Positions 43,377 to 53,285 of a DNA stretch of 64,000 nt are shown here, in pieces. The stretch is from positions 1 to 64,000 of the forward strand of contig PEAD01000011.1 of the NCBI GenBank assembly GCA_002753335.1. The letters are read 5' to 3'. How positions within the stretch are numbered: the stretch's first letter is position 1; each line of letters begins with the position of its first letter. The notes under the pieces were generated by a model. That model made no database searches, was not told the DNA's origin, and saw only the letters and a list, made by a program, of their open reading frames with translations. This stretch comes from Nitrospirae bacterium MYbin3. Its GTDB lineage: Bacteria > Nitrospirota > Thermodesulfovibrionia > Thermodesulfovibrionales > Dissulfurispiraceae. The position numbers and the translations under genes are program-made.

Positions 43377-44458
43377 TGCAGAATAACTGCGGCCGTCTCC
43401 TGAATGTCGCTCTCTTGGAGCTCCGGATACATCGGCAAAGAAAGCACCTCAAGCGCAGCCTTTTCTGCTTCAGGAAACGTGCCTTTTTTGTGGCCCATAA
43501 AATTCAATGCTTCCTGAAGATGGAGGGGAATCGGATAATAGACTACCGATGATATGCCCTTTTCTTTTAGCCGCTGCTGTATTGCATCCCGTTTGGGGCT
43601 TCTTATTGTGTATTGATGATAGACATGGTATGCGCCCGGCATTTCAATAGGGCAGTCCACAGTCCCGGAGAGCAGCCCGCAATAAGCAGATGCTTTTCCC
43701 CTGCGCATTCTGTTGTACTCGTCTATTCTTTTCAGTTTGACAAGCAGCACTCCCGCCTGTATTTCATCCAGCCTGCTGTTGTATCCGAGACTCTCATGCC
43801 TGTAGCCTCCTGCTGAACCATGATTTCTAAGTTTTTTTATCTCTTCGGCAGCAGCCATATTGTTTAGCACAATCATGCCGCCGTCGCCGTATGCGCCCAA
43901 ATTCTTGCTCGGATAAAAGCTGAAACATCCGGCATCGCCAAAACTTCCGGTCTTTTGACCTTTTAAAGATGCGCCGAAAGACTGGGCGCAGTCTTCAACA
44001 ATACGCAGATTGTATTTTTTTGCGATCTCTATTATGCGTTCCATATCTGCCGGATGGCCGAACATATGCACCGGAACTATTGCGCGGGTCTTGTCCGTTA
44101 TCTTTTCCTCTATCCTGGCTGCGTCTATGTTGTAGGTTTCACCGTCTATGTCAACAAAAACAGGCTTTGCGCCAACATAAAGTATCGCTTCAACCGTGGC
44201 AAAAAATGTAAACGGCGTTGTAATAACCTCATCGCCCTCGCCGATACCCAGCGCTTTCAATGCAAGATGAAGAGCATCCGTTCCTGAAGCCACGCCTACG
44301 GCATTGCTTGCGCCATGATAGGCCATTATCCGCTTTTCGAGCTCAAGAACATTCTTGCCCAATACATATTGGGAGCTTTCGAGTATTTCATTTAATGCCT
44401 CAAAGATTTCATCCTTGATCGACAAATACTGTTTTTTTAGATCTATCATCGGTTTCAT
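43361..44458 (-). CDS. gnnB: DegT/DnrJ/EryC1 aminotransferase, probable GnnB
   Basis: PLP-dependent sugar aminotransferase, 365 residues. N-terminal MIDLKKQYLSIKDEI, SGTDALHLALKALGIGEGDEV, VEDCAQSFGA, and the PLP-lysine motif FSFYPSKNLGAYGDGG are clear. With the NAD-dependent oxidoreductase upstream it matches the GnnA/GnnB pair of Acidithiobacillus and Leptospira. That pair converts UDP-GlcNAc to UDP-GlcNAc3N, giving amide-linked acyl chains in lipid A. The alternative is a WbpE-like O-antigen enzyme. Direct overlap with lpxB and co-transcription with msbA, waaA and lpxK favour the lipid A role; the assignment is contextual. Confidence 0.75.
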   Translation of the reverse strand: MKPMIDLKKQYLSIKDEIFEALNEILESSQYVLGKNVLELEKRIMAYHGASNAVGVASGTDALHLALKALGIGEGDEVITTPFTFFATVEAILYVGAKPVFVDIDGETYNIDAARIEEKITDKTRAIVPVHMFGHPADMERIIEIAKKYNLRIVEDCAQSFGASLKGQKTGSFGDAGCFSFYPSKNLGAYGDGGMIVLNNMAAAEEIKKLRNHGSAGGYRHESLGYNSRLDEIQAGVLLVKLKRIDEYNRMRRGKASAYCGLLSGTVDCPIEMPGAYHVYHQYTIRSPKRDAIQQRLKEKGISSVVYYPIPLHLQEALNFMGHKKGTFPEAEKAALEVLSLPMYPELQESDIQETAAVILQCLKG

Positions 44459-44463
44459 ATTTT

Positions 44464-45420
44464 TTATGCTCCTTGCCGGTTATTCTTTATCATCTGGCTT
44501 ATCCGCAAAACAAGCTCCAACGCCTCTCTTCCGTCCAAAGCCGAAACAAGAGGCCGCTTTTTTTGAACAATGCAGCGAATGAAATCCTGCAGTTCTTCCT
44601 TAAGCGGCTCTTTTTTTTCTACAAATATTTCTTCTGCTCCGTAAACGCCGTCTTTACGGGTAAAGCGTTTTATCGCCATAGCCTGATAGTCGAGCGACAA
44701 ACAAGCCCCCTTCTGCAGCATAAGCATCCTGCGTGATTTTGCTTCGGATATTCTGCTTGCGGTCAACGAAGCGCAGCAGCCGTCGTCAAACTCGAGCCAG
44801 GCCTTGGCAAAATCTATATTTTCGGTCAGCATCATTGCGCCGGAGCCCCTTATCTCTTTTACCTTTGCACCATCGCGTTTTTTCAGAGCCAGAAGAATAT
44901 CAACATCATGGATCATCAAATCGAGAGTTATGTCTATATCAAGACTTCTGCCCAAAAACGGCGAGAGACGCTCTGTTTCTATATATGTCAAATGCGACGA
45001 CAAATCGAATGCCTTGACAACAACCGGATTGAATCTTTCGAGCAATCCGACCTGAACAATCAAGCCGGCCTTATCGGCAGCCTCAATAAGGCGGTCAGCC
45101 TCTTCAAGCGTTGCGGTCAATGGCTTTTCGATCAACAGATGCTTGCCTTTTGAAATACAGGTTGCGGCAGCTTCATAGTGCGCTATCGTAGGGGTTGCGA
45201 TGCTTAGCGCATCCGTTTTGTCGATTATGTCGTTGATTTCGGCAAATGCCTCGCATCCGTATTTTGCAGCTATTTCTTTTGCCCTTTCCAAATCAGCATC
45301 AACAACACCAACAAGCCGAGCCCCTTCAATTTCGGAAAAAATCCGTGCATGATGCTGCCCTAGATAACCAACCCCTATAACACCAACATTAACCAACTTT
45401 GTTTCTCCGCAGTGCATCAA
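44464..45420 (-). CDS. gnnA: Gfo/Idh/MocA oxidoreductase, probable GnnA
   Basis: NAD-dependent sugar dehydrogenase, up to 318 residues. Rossmann GVIGVGYLGQHHARIF, the family motif LLIEKPLTATLEEAD, and DLMIHDVDILLAL with the catalytic His region are present. GnnA oxidises the 3-OH of UDP-GlcNAc so that GnnB can aminate it. It ends five bases before gnnB. The start is uncertain: the ATG overlaps the siroheme gene by 32 bases, while a TTG at 45396, eight bases after GGAG, would give the more usual N-terminus and an eight-base overlap. Confidence 0.75.
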   Translation of the reverse strand: MMHCGETKLVNVGVIGVGYLGQHHARIFSEIEGARLVGVVDADLERAKEIAAKYGCEAFAEINDIIDKTDALSIATPTIAHYEAAATCISKGKHLLIEKPLTATLEEADRLIEAADKAGLIVQVGLLERFNPVVVKAFDLSSHLTYIETERLSPFLGRSLDIDITLDLMIHDVDILLALKKRDGAKVKEIRGSGAMMLTENIDFAKAWLEFDDGCCASLTASRISEAKSRRMLMLQKGACLSLDYQAMAIKRFTRKDGVYGAEEIFVEKKEPLKEELQDFIRCIVQKKRPLVSALDGREALELVLRISQMIKNNRQGA

Positions 45421-46033
45421 ACGATTTTTCTATTTCATTTTTCACTATAGTAAAGCCTTTTGACCGAAGCTTTTCTAATGTTTGTTTTGATGCTGTTGTT
45501 TTTAAAAATTTTTCCCTATCACACTTATTCAAAAGCTCTTTCAACGCCTTTTCTCTCATCTTTTTCATAAACCGGAGAAACCTGCCGATGTCCGACGGAT
45601 AAAGCTGTTCAAGCTCTTCTCTTATCGTTTTAGAAAAGGCCGGGCTAGCGCCTGAGGTGGAAACCGCAATTGCAAGCGGCTCTCTCGATATGACAGCCGG
45701 GGCTATAAAATTAGCTAATTCGGGCTGGTCAATAACATTGACAAGATATTCTGCATCGGCCGACACAGAATTATTAACCTCTTTGTCAGAAGATGCGGCG
45801 ATAACCAGAAAAGCACCCCTTAGGTCGCCTTTCTGGTATCGCCGCTCAATATGAATAATTTTTCTTTTTGCTTTATGTTTTCTCAGCCCCTCGGTAATTA
45901 CAGGACTGATAACCTTTATAACCCCGCCGGCGCTTACAAGCTGTGAAACTTTTCTCTCCGCAACCCTGCCGCCGCCCACAACAACACATTTCTTCCCCTT
46001 CAAACTTATGAAGGCGGGATAATAAAGGCTCAC
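45389..46033 (-). CDS. Precorrin-2 dehydrogenase/sirohydrochlorin ferrochelatase (Met8/CysG N-terminal type)
   Basis: NAD-dependent oxidation of precorrin-2 to sirohydrochlorin, and possibly iron insertion, toward siroheme or heme d1. It has 214 residues, the length of the CysG N-terminal module without the methyltransferase. YYPAFISLKGKKCVVVGGGRVAERKV is the signature start (here split), followed by FLVIAASSDKEVNN and ANFIAPAVISREPLAIAVSTSGASPAFSK, which contains the conserved Asp/Ser area. Its place between bamD and the lipid A genes is odd; hemA usually follows such genes. Start and stop overlap both neighbours, so it is firmly in this operon. Confidence 0.9.
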   Translation of the reverse strand: MSLYYPAFISLKGKKCVVVGGGRVAERKVSQLVSAGGVIKVISPVITEGLRKHKAKRKIIHIERRYQKGDLRGAFLVIAASSDKEVNNSVSADAEYLVNVIDQPELANFIAPAVISREPLAIAVSTSGASPAFSKTIREELEQLYPSDIGRFLRFMKKMREKALKELLNKCDREKFLKTTASKQTLEKLRSKGFTIVKNEIEKSFDALRRNKVG

Positions 46034-46794
46034 AACTGTTTCTTTGCCTCTGCGGCCGATTTGCTCTTAGGGTAGGTCTCTATGAGTTTTTGGAAAATTT
46101 CTTTAGCTTTAGCGGTATTTTTTAACGCCTTATATGATTTGCCGAGCAAAAGCAGGGCTTCGTCGGTTTCTTTGTAGTCCGGGAATTTTTTAAGCAGCCC
46201 TTCTATCCTTTGAATCGCCGCAAAATAAGATTCCTTCTTGTGATAAAACTGCGCAACAATAAATTCTCCTTCAGCAATTATGTTTCTGCATTTCTCTATG
46301 CGAAGCTCTACCGCTTCACGATAAGGATTTCTCGGATAAAGCTCCTTCAGCCTTCGGAATTCATGCAGCGCTTTTTGTGCTGCTCCGGATCCCCTGTCGG
46401 CCGCCTCTATCTGTGCAAAATATGCCATCGCTATCTGGTACTGGGCATACGGCGCATTCTGATTATCCGGATAAAGTTCAAGGAATTTGCGGTATTCTTC
46501 AACACCAAGATCTATATCATTATCCTTGATGTAGGAGTCCGCTATCTTAAGCTGTGCCATCGGAGCGAATTTTTTTGATGTCTCCCTGTTCTTGACTTCG
46601 AGCAGGGTTTTTCTGGCCTCTTCGTACTCTTGATCCCTAACCTGCTTGTCCGCAAGTAAAAGCTGCTTTTCAGGGTCAAAAACCTCTTCCTTTACAGGCT
46701 TCTTGCCTCCGCAGGATGTTATTAAAAAAGCGGTCAAGCAAAAAATGAAAAATGCGAACAACGTATTATTCTTTGATTTTCCGGAAAAATTCAT
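46030..46794 (-). CDS. bamD: Outer membrane assembly lipoprotein BamD
   Basis: Lipoprotein of the BAM complex that inserts beta-barrel proteins into the outer membrane. It has 254 residues. A signal peptide with lipobox LITSC (FFIFCLTAFLITSCGG) gives Cys28 as the lipid-modified residue. TPR-like repeats follow: KFLELYPDNQNAPYAQYQIAM, EFRRLKELYPRNPYREAVE, and SYFAAIQRIEGLLKKFPDY. An extra TPR at the C-terminus (AKEIFQKLIETYPKS) resembles BamD/YfiO relatives outside gamma-proteobacteria. First gene of the envelope operon; its stop overlaps the next start by four bases. Confidence 0.88.
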   Translation of the reverse strand: MNFSGKSKNNTLFAFFIFCLTAFLITSCGGKKPVKEEVFDPEKQLLLADKQVRDQEYEEARKTLLEVKNRETSKKFAPMAQLKIADSYIKDNDIDLGVEEYRKFLELYPDNQNAPYAQYQIAMAYFAQIEAADRGSGAAQKALHEFRRLKELYPRNPYREAVELRIEKCRNIIAEGEFIVAQFYHKKESYFAAIQRIEGLLKKFPDYKETDEALLLLGKSYKALKNTAKAKEIFQKLIETYPKSKSAAEAKKQL

Positions 46795-46845
46795 AGCATA
46801 TATTTAAGCCTTTATTTTCCACTTTAGTCAAGCCGCTCTATTTTT

Positions 46846-46874
46846 TTGCTGGAAAAAAATCATCCGTATATTTA
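46846..46874 (+). promoter_or_regulatory. Possible promoter of the leuD operon
   Basis: TTGCTG, a 17-base spacer and TATTTA; a TATAAT four bases further on (46873-46878) is an alternative -10. The leader before leuD is about 45 bases and ends in AGGAGGAT. Confidence 0.35.
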
Positions 46875-46923
46875 TAATAAAAATCTTGCTAAATTTTGGG
46901 CTGTTTTTCATAGGAGGATATAG

Positions 46924-47424
46924 ATGCATCTCAAAGGAAAGGTCTGGAAATTCGGCAACGATATAGATACCGATGCAATAATCCCGGCAAGGTATCTGAA
47001 CACCTCAGACCCGAAAGAGCTTGCCAAACATGTGATGGAAGATGCTGATAAGGATTTTCCTAGCAAGATGCAGGCGGGAGACATTATTGTGGCGGGTAAA
47101 AATTTTGGCTGCGGTTCTTCAAGAGAACATGCGCCGATTGCATTAAAAGCTGCAGGAATCAATGCGGTGATCGCAAGAAGTTTTGCCAGAATCTTTTACA
47201 GAAATGCCTTCAACATAGGGCTTCCGATCTTTGAATCAACAGATGCATCAGAACATATTCAGGAAGGGGATGCAATAGAGATAGATGCCGGGAACGGCAC
47301 TGTAAAAAATCTTTCTGCTGGCAAAGAATATTCGGCAAAACCTATTCCGCCTTTTATGCGGGAATTAATTTCTGCAGGCGGATTGATCGAATGGACAAAA
47401 AACAAGATGAAGGGAGCCGCTTAA
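46924..47424 (+). CDS. leuD: 3-isopropylmalate dehydratase small subunit
   Basis: With LeuC isomerises isopropylmalate in leucine synthesis. It has 166 residues, the short archaeal/thermophile-like form. GKVWKFGNDIDTDAIIPARYL is the start (split here), and NFGCGSSREHAPIALKAAG and AVIARSFARIFYRNAFNIGLP are the substrate-binding motifs. AGGAGGAT precedes the ATG. The TAA overlaps the leuB ATG. No leuC is in the window, so it lies elsewhere or left out of this operon. Homoaconitase-type activity is possible but less likely beside leuB. Confidence 0.94.
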   Translation: MHLKGKVWKFGNDIDTDAIIPARYLNTSDPKELAKHVMEDADKDFPSKMQAGDIIVAGKNFGCGSSREHAPIALKAAGINAVIARSFARIFYRNAFNIGLPIFESTDASEHIQEGDAIEIDAGNGTVKNLSAGKEYSAKPIPPFMRELISAGGLIEWTKNKMKGAA

Positions 47425-48497
47425 TGGGCAAAACCTACAATATCGCAGTAATAGGCGGAGACGGCACCGGCCCTGAGGTTGTGGCAGAGGGCCTTAAAGT
47501 TATCAACGCCGCCGCAGAAAAATTTGGGTTCAAGCTTAATCTTCAGGACTACGACTTTGGCGGGGACAGGTATCTCAAAACCGGCGAGGTTCTGCCTGAC
47601 AGCGCAACTAACGAACTAAAAAAACATGATGCGATATTTCTTGGAGCAATAGGACACCCTGATGTAAAACCCGGAATACTTGAAAAAGGCATTCTGTTAA
47701 GGCTTCGCTTTGAGCTTGACCTTTATGTGAATCTAAGACCGGTTAAGCTTTACCCGGGAGTTGAGTGTCCGTTGAAAGACAAGGGACCGGAACATATAGA
47801 TTTCGTTGTTGTCCGTGAAAATACCGAAGGCCTCTATGCCGGTGCAGGCGGCGTTTTGAAAAAGGGTACTCAGGACGAGATCGCGGTTCAGGAATCTATA
47901 AACACAAGAAAAGGCGTAGAACGCTGCATCCGTTATGCATTTGAATACTGCAAAAAAAGAAATAAAGAAAATAAGCTTACGCTCTGCGGAAAAACCAATG
48001 TTCTGACCTTTGCCTTTGATCTTTGGGAGAGAGCATTTTACGAAGTTGCCAGAGAATATCCGCAGATAAAAGCGGACTATGCCCATGTTGACGCAATCAC
48101 AATGTGGTTTGTTAAAAACCCGGAATGGTTTGATGTGATAGTAACCGACAATATGTTCGGCGACATCATAACCGACCTCGGAGCGATGATTCAGGGCGGC
48201 ATGGGGATTGCGGCCGGAGGCAATATAAATCCGACCGGTGTTTCTATGTTCGAGCCTATTGGTGGTTCAGCGCCTAAATACAAAGGCCAAAACATCATAA
48301 ATCCGCTTGCAGCGATTTGCGCCGGAGCAATGATGCTTGACCACCTTGGCGAAAGCAAGGCGGCTGCTGCAATAGAAAAAGCTGTAATGATTGTGACAGG
48401 ACAAAAACTTAAAAGCCTTGCTGCCGGCAAAATGGGATATTCAACGACCGAAGTCGGAGACCTAACGGTAAAATACATGCAGGACATAAAGGAGTAG
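47424..48497 (+). CDS. leuB: 3-isopropylmalate dehydrogenase (isocitrate/isopropylmalate dehydrogenase family)
   Basis: NAD-dependent oxidative decarboxylation of 3-isopropylmalate. It has 357 residues. N-terminal [18 protein letters not shown], substrate arginines in [38 protein letters not shown], and the metal-binding [18 protein letters not shown] are visible, with [15 protein letters not shown] closing the NAD site. NTEGLYAG and the LRP pattern fit an actinobacterial/delta-type LeuB; isocitrate specificity cannot be excluded. The ATG at 47424 follows AAGGGAG. Adjacent leuD and asd support leucine synthesis. Confidence 0.93.
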   Translation: MGKTYNIAVIGGDGTGPEVVAEGLKVINAAAEKFGFKLNLQDYDFGGDRYLKTGEVLPDSATNELKKHDAIFLGAIGHPDVKPGILEKGILLRLRFELDLYVNLRPVKLYPGVECPLKDKGPEHIDFVVVRENTEGLYAGAGGVLKKGTQDEIAVQESINTRKGVERCIRYAFEYCKKRNKENKLTLCGKTNVLTFAFDLWERAFYEVAREYPQIKADYAHVDAITMWFVKNPEWFDVIVTDNMFGDIITDLGAMIQGGMGIAAGGNINPTGVSMFEPIGGSAPKYKGQNIINPLAAICAGAMMLDHLGESKAAAAIEKAVMIVTGQKLKSLAAGKMGYSTTEVGDLTVKYMQDIKE

Positions 48498-48501
48498 CAG
48501 C

Positions 48502-49515
48502 ATGCTCAAAAAGAAACAGAAATACATTGTGGCGGTTGTCGGCGCAACAGGAGCTGTCGGCAATGAGATGATAGAAACGCTTGAGAAAAGAAATTTTCCT
48601 ATAGAAAAGCTCCGGTTGTTCGCCTCAGAAAAGTCCGAGGGGAAAACACTACCGTACAAAGGCGCCGAGATTAAAGTTGAGGCGCTGAACGAGAGTTCGT
48701 TCAAAGGTATCGATATAGCGCTTTTTTCGGCCGGCGCCGAACGTTCCAAAATATGGGCACCCATAGCAGCAAAATCCGGTTGTGTCGTTATAGACAACTC
48801 CAGCGAATGGAGAATGGACCCGACCGTTCCGTTGGTTGTTCCTGAAGTAAACAGCCATGATCTTGCCTGGCATAAAGGCATAATCGCCAACCCAAACTGT
48901 TCCACTATACAGATGGTGGTTGTTTTGAAGCCTATCCACGATGCAGCTAAAATCAAACGGGTTATTGTAACCACCTTCCAAGCAGTATCCGGCACAGGTA
49001 AAAAAGCTATGGACGAACTGCTTTTGCAGACAACCGACATCTTGAACTTCAGGGAACCAAAGTGCACCGTATATCCTCACCAGATAGCCTTTAATGTGCT
49101 TCCTCATATAGACAAGTTTCTCGAAAACGGATACACAAAAGAAGAGATGAAAATGACCAATGAGACTAAGAAAATAATGGGTGATGATTCGGTAAAGGTC
49201 ACCGCAACAACTGTTAGAGTGCCTGTTTTCAGAGGGCATTCAGAGTCCCTGAACATCGAAACAGAAAAAAAGATAACCGCAAATGAGGTGCGTTCTGTGC
49301 TTGCTGCAGCTCCGGGAGTGGTTGTTTTTGATGCACCAGAAAAAAATGTTTATCCATTGCCAAAAGCAATAGAAGGACTTGACGATACTTATGTAGGCAG
49401 GATTAGGGAGGATGAAACCATCCCCAATGGAATAAATATGTGGATTGTGGCCGACAACCTGAAAAAAGGCGCGGCCCTTAATGCGGTTCAGATAGCGGAA
49501 GCGCTGATTAAATAA
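48502..49515 (+). CDS. asd: Aspartate-semialdehyde dehydrogenase
   Basis: NADPH-dependent reduction of aspartyl phosphate to the semialdehyde used for lysine, threonine and methionine. It has 337 residues. VAVVGATGAVGNEMIETLEKR binds NADP (split), and the active-site Cys is in IANPNCSTIQMV. QAVSGTGKKAMDEL and PVFRGHSESLNIE are family signatures. AGGAG precedes the ATG by seven bases. It feeds Hom in this window and, through methionine, MetK immediately downstream. Confidence 0.96.
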   Translation: MLKKKQKYIVAVVGATGAVGNEMIETLEKRNFPIEKLRLFASEKSEGKTLPYKGAEIKVEALNESSFKGIDIALFSAGAERSKIWAPIAAKSGCVVIDNSSEWRMDPTVPLVVPEVNSHDLAWHKGIIANPNCSTIQMVVVLKPIHDAAKIKRVIVTTFQAVSGTGKKAMDELLLQTTDILNFREPKCTVYPHQIAFNVLPHIDKFLENGYTKEEMKMTNETKKIMGDDSVKVTATTVRVPVFRGHSESLNIETEKKITANEVRSVLAAAPGVVVFDAPEKNVYPLPKAIEGLDDTYVGRIREDETIPNGINMWIVADNLKKGAALNAVQIAEALIK

Positions 49516-49538
49516 AACTATAAAACGGAGGTGGAATT

Positions 49539-50708
49539 ATGACAACAAGCAAAAAACAGGACAACAGAGACTATCTTTTCACATCGGAGTCTGTTACAGA
49601 AGGGCATCCGGATAAGATAGCCGATCAAATATCGGACGGAATCCTTGACGCGATCATAGCACAAGACCCTACCGCGAGGGTGGCATGCGAATGTCTTGTG
49701 ACAACAGGGCTTGCCTTTGTTGCAGGAGAAATTACAACCAACTGCTATGTGCATATACCCGAAATAGTAAGAGACACCATCAAAGAAATAGGCTATACAA
49801 GAGCTAAATATGGGTTTGATTATGAAACCTGCGCGGTGGTAACTTCCATAGACAAGCAATCTGGCGATATAGCGATGGGTGTTGATGTCGGCGGTGCAGG
49901 CGATCAGGGCCTCATGTTCGGCTTTGCGTGCGACGAAACTCCTGAATTAATGCCTATGACCATCATGCTTGCCCACAAGCTCACAAGAAAGCTTACCGAA
50001 GTAAGAAAACAGGATGTACTCGGCTATCTCAGGCCGGACGGCAAGTCTCAGGTTTCAATAGAGTATAAAGACGGGAAGCCGCATAAGGTTCGCACAGTTG
50101 TTATTTCTTCACAACACAGCCCTGACATAACACTCAAAGAGCTGCGGGAAGATGTCATAGAAAAAGTTATTAAGCCTGTTATTCCTAAAGAGCTTCTTGA
50201 TGAAGAATCGATCATTTATCACATTAACCCCACAGGCCGTTTCGTTGTAGGCGGGCCTCAGGGTGATACCGGCCTTACCGGCAGAAAAATAATAGTTGAC
50301 ACTTACGGCGGAGTCGGAAGCCACGGCGGCGGATGTTTCTCGGGCAAGGATCCGTCAAAGGTTGACCGTTCGGCTTCGTACATGGCGAGATACATAGCAA
50401 AAAACATCGTTGCCTCCGGTATAGCAGCAAGGTGTGAAATCCAGCTTGCATATGCCATCGGAGTACCTGAACCGGTATCTGTTTTTGTTGACACATTTGG
50501 TACTGGCAAGATAGCCGAAAAAGAGATATCAAAACTTATAGTTAAAAATTTCGATATGACACCAAAAGGCATCATCGAAAAGCTCGATCTCAGAAAGCCT
50601 GTTTACAAGAAAACCGCTGCCTACGGCCATTTTGGCAGGAACGAACCGGGCTTCACTTGGGAGGTTACCAACCTAGCCGAAACGCTTAAAAAGCAGGCGG
50701 GCGTCTAA
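49539..50708 (+). CDS. metK: S-adenosylmethionine synthetase
   Basis: Makes S-adenosylmethionine from methionine and ATP. It has 389 residues, the standard length. [20 protein letters not shown], the glycine-rich [11 protein letters not shown], and the metal/phosphate motif [19 protein letters not shown] are all intact; the more usual GGGAFSGKD has Ala where Cys stands here. GGAGGTGG lies before the ATG. Next comes ahcY, which recycles the product of SAM-dependent methylation, so the two make a methyl-cycle operon. Confidence 0.97.
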   Translation: MTTSKKQDNRDYLFTSESVTEGHPDKIADQISDGILDAIIAQDPTARVACECLVTTGLAFVAGEITTNCYVHIPEIVRDTIKEIGYTRAKYGFDYETCAVVTSIDKQSGDIAMGVDVGGAGDQGLMFGFACDETPELMPMTIMLAHKLTRKLTEVRKQDVLGYLRPDGKSQVSIEYKDGKPHKVRTVVISSQHSPDITLKELREDVIEKVIKPVIPKELLDEESIIYHINPTGRFVVGGPQGDTGLTGRKIIVDTYGGVGSHGGGCFSGKDPSKVDRSASYMARYIAKNIVASGIAARCEIQLAYAIGVPEPVSVFVDTFGTGKIAEKEISKLIVKNFDMTPKGIIEKLDLRKPVYKKTAAYGHFGRNEPGFTWEVTNLAETLKKQAGV

Positions 50709-50726
50709 TTTTTCGAATTGCAAAAC

Positions 50727-50766
50727 AGTGTCAGTGGGAAGGTGATTTTCACCGCTCACTGACACT
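50727..50766 (+). promoter_or_regulatory. Strong hairpin between metK and ahcY
   Basis: AGTGTCAGTG and CACTGACACT form ten perfect base pairs. Inside, GGTGA and TCACC form a second five-pair stem around TTT. It ends 18 bases before the ahcY ATG and 10 before its GGAGG. No T run follows, so it is more likely a processing, attenuation or regulatory structure than a terminator. It does not match the SAH or SAM riboswitch consensus I know. Confidence 0.6.
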
Positions 50767-50784
50767 TTAAATTTTGGAGGATGA

Positions 50785-52044
<1,260 letters not shown>

Positions 52045-52053
52045 AAAAGTATA

Positions 52054-52089
52054 GGCAGGGCACGCACTGTTTTTAGTGCGTGCCCTGCC
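52054..52089. other. Perfect 15-bp hairpin before rsmG
   Basis: GGCAGGGCACGCACT and AGTGCGTGCCCTGCC pair over 15 bases around GTTTTT. On the minus strand it is followed, after TATAC, by six T's, so it could terminate leftward transcription. On the plus strand no T run follows. It ends eight bases before the rsmG ATG and would cover any ribosome binding site, so it may limit rsmG translation. Confidence 0.7.
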
Positions 52090-52097
52090 CCACCAAA

Positions 52098-52712
52098 ATG
52101 CACCCAACAATTTTTGCAGGACTGCAACAGCTTGGAATCGATTCCCCAAATCACGTTATATCTTCTTTTGAAACTTATCTCTCTGAACTCAAAAAATGGA
52201 ACAAGGCCTATAACCTTACAGCCCTCAAAAAAGATGACGAGATTATCACGAAGCATTTTTTAGATTCGCTGCTCTATCTGAAGCTGCTGCCTGAGAGAAA
52301 ATGCTCGGTTGCGGATGTCGGCAGCGGTGCGGGATTTCCGGGTCTTCCCATAGCAATTGTGAAGCCGGATATTGCCGTAACGCTTATAGAGCCTTCGAGA
52401 AAAAAATGCGCCTTTCTCCGCCACATAAAAAGAAGCCTGCAGCTTAACAATATTAAAATTCTTGAATCGAGGGTCGAGGATATAAAAGACATAGTATTTG
52501 ATGCGGCTGTCACGAGGGCGCTCTTCAGCATTAGCGATTTTGTGAAAACAACAAGGCATATCGTCAAAAAAAATGGTATTCTTATACTTAACAAAGGCCC
52601 GAAATTCGATTCCGAGATCAAACAATTGGGGGATTCAATAAAATATGCGATCACCGAAGCAGATCTGCCCTTTAGTACGGCAAAAAGGAATCTGATAAAA
52701 ATTTATTTATGA
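52098..52712 (+). CDS. rsmG: 16S rRNA (guanine-527-N7)-methyltransferase RsmG
   Basis: SAM-dependent methyltransferase of 16S rRNA G527. It has 204 residues. KWNKAYNLTALKKDDEI, HFLDSLLYLKLL, and the SAM-binding VADVGSGAGFPGLPIAI are the family signatures, with VTRALFSI later. The chosen ATG follows the perfect hairpin; a GTG six codons earlier would lie within it. There is no clear Shine-Dalgarno. The stop overlaps cysC in ATGA. Confidence 0.94.
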   Translation: MHPTIFAGLQQLGIDSPNHVISSFETYLSELKKWNKAYNLTALKKDDEIITKHFLDSLLYLKLLPERKCSVADVGSGAGFPGLPIAIVKPDIAVTLIEPSRKKCAFLRHIKRSLQLNNIKILESRVEDIKDIVFDAAVTRALFSISDFVKTTRHIVKKNGILILNKGPKFDSEIKQLGDSIKYAITEADLPFSTAKRNLIKIYL

Positions 52713-53248
52713 CCGGACTCGTAATCTGGATAACCGGCCTGCCCGGAAGCGGCAAAAGCACCATTGCAAACGGTATTAAAGACCGCTTCCAGAAATTCGT
52801 AGTGCTCCGAATGGATGAGCTCAGACGAGTTATTACGCCGCAGCCGACCTATTCAGAAACAGAGCGCGAAACTGTTTACAGGGCTATTGTGTATATGGCA
52901 AAAACCCTTTCGGAGCTCGGCCATCCTGTAATCATAGATGCGACCGGCAACCTCAAACGCTGGAGGGAGTTAGCACGCAGGCTTATTCCTCGATACATGG
53001 AGGTTTATCTAAAATGCAGCCTCAAAACCTGCATGGAGCGAGAAGCCTTGCGGATGAACAGTCATGGGGCTCCGAGAGACATTTACAAAAAGGGACTCTT
53101 CGGCCATCCTGTGCCCGGCCTCTCAGCGCCGTACGAGGAACCGGATAACCCCGAAGCCTTGATCGAAATAGACACAATGTCTCAAGGTGCCGCGCTTGCG
53201 GCTGTGATAGATAAGGTTGCGCATAGTTTTAACGAGTCCGTACAATAA
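52709..53248 (+). CDS. cysC: Adenylylsulfate kinase (CysC-type)
   Basis: Phosphorylates adenylylsulfate to PAPS; a 179-residue P-loop kinase. GLPGSGKSTIANGI is the Walker A at residues 9-17. ATGNLKRWRELARRLIPRY corresponds to the segment where APS kinases carry the APS-binding RxxxR, and GAPRDIYKKGLFGHPVPGLSAPYEEP the lid. CysC usually has FS(P/A) phosphoserine motifs that I do not see. No cysD, cysN or cysH is adjacent, so the kinase may serve sulfated products or another nucleotide. It starts inside the rsmG stop codon. Confidence 0.78.
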   Translation: MTGLVIWITGLPGSGKSTIANGIKDRFQKFVVLRMDELRRVITPQPTYSETERETVYRAIVYMAKTLSELGHPVIIDATGNLKRWRELARRLIPRYMEVYLKCSLKTCMEREALRMNSHGAPRDIYKKGLFGHPVPGLSAPYEEPDNPEALIEIDTMSQGAALAAVIDKVAHSFNESVQ

Positions 53249-53285
53249 AAGACCGTTCAATAAAAAATGAGGGTATCGCTTCTTT

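Noticed and set aside
50727-50766. SAH riboswitch upstream of ahcY
   Set aside because: The conserved SAH-riboswitch core is not present; only a simple two-stem hairpin is seen.
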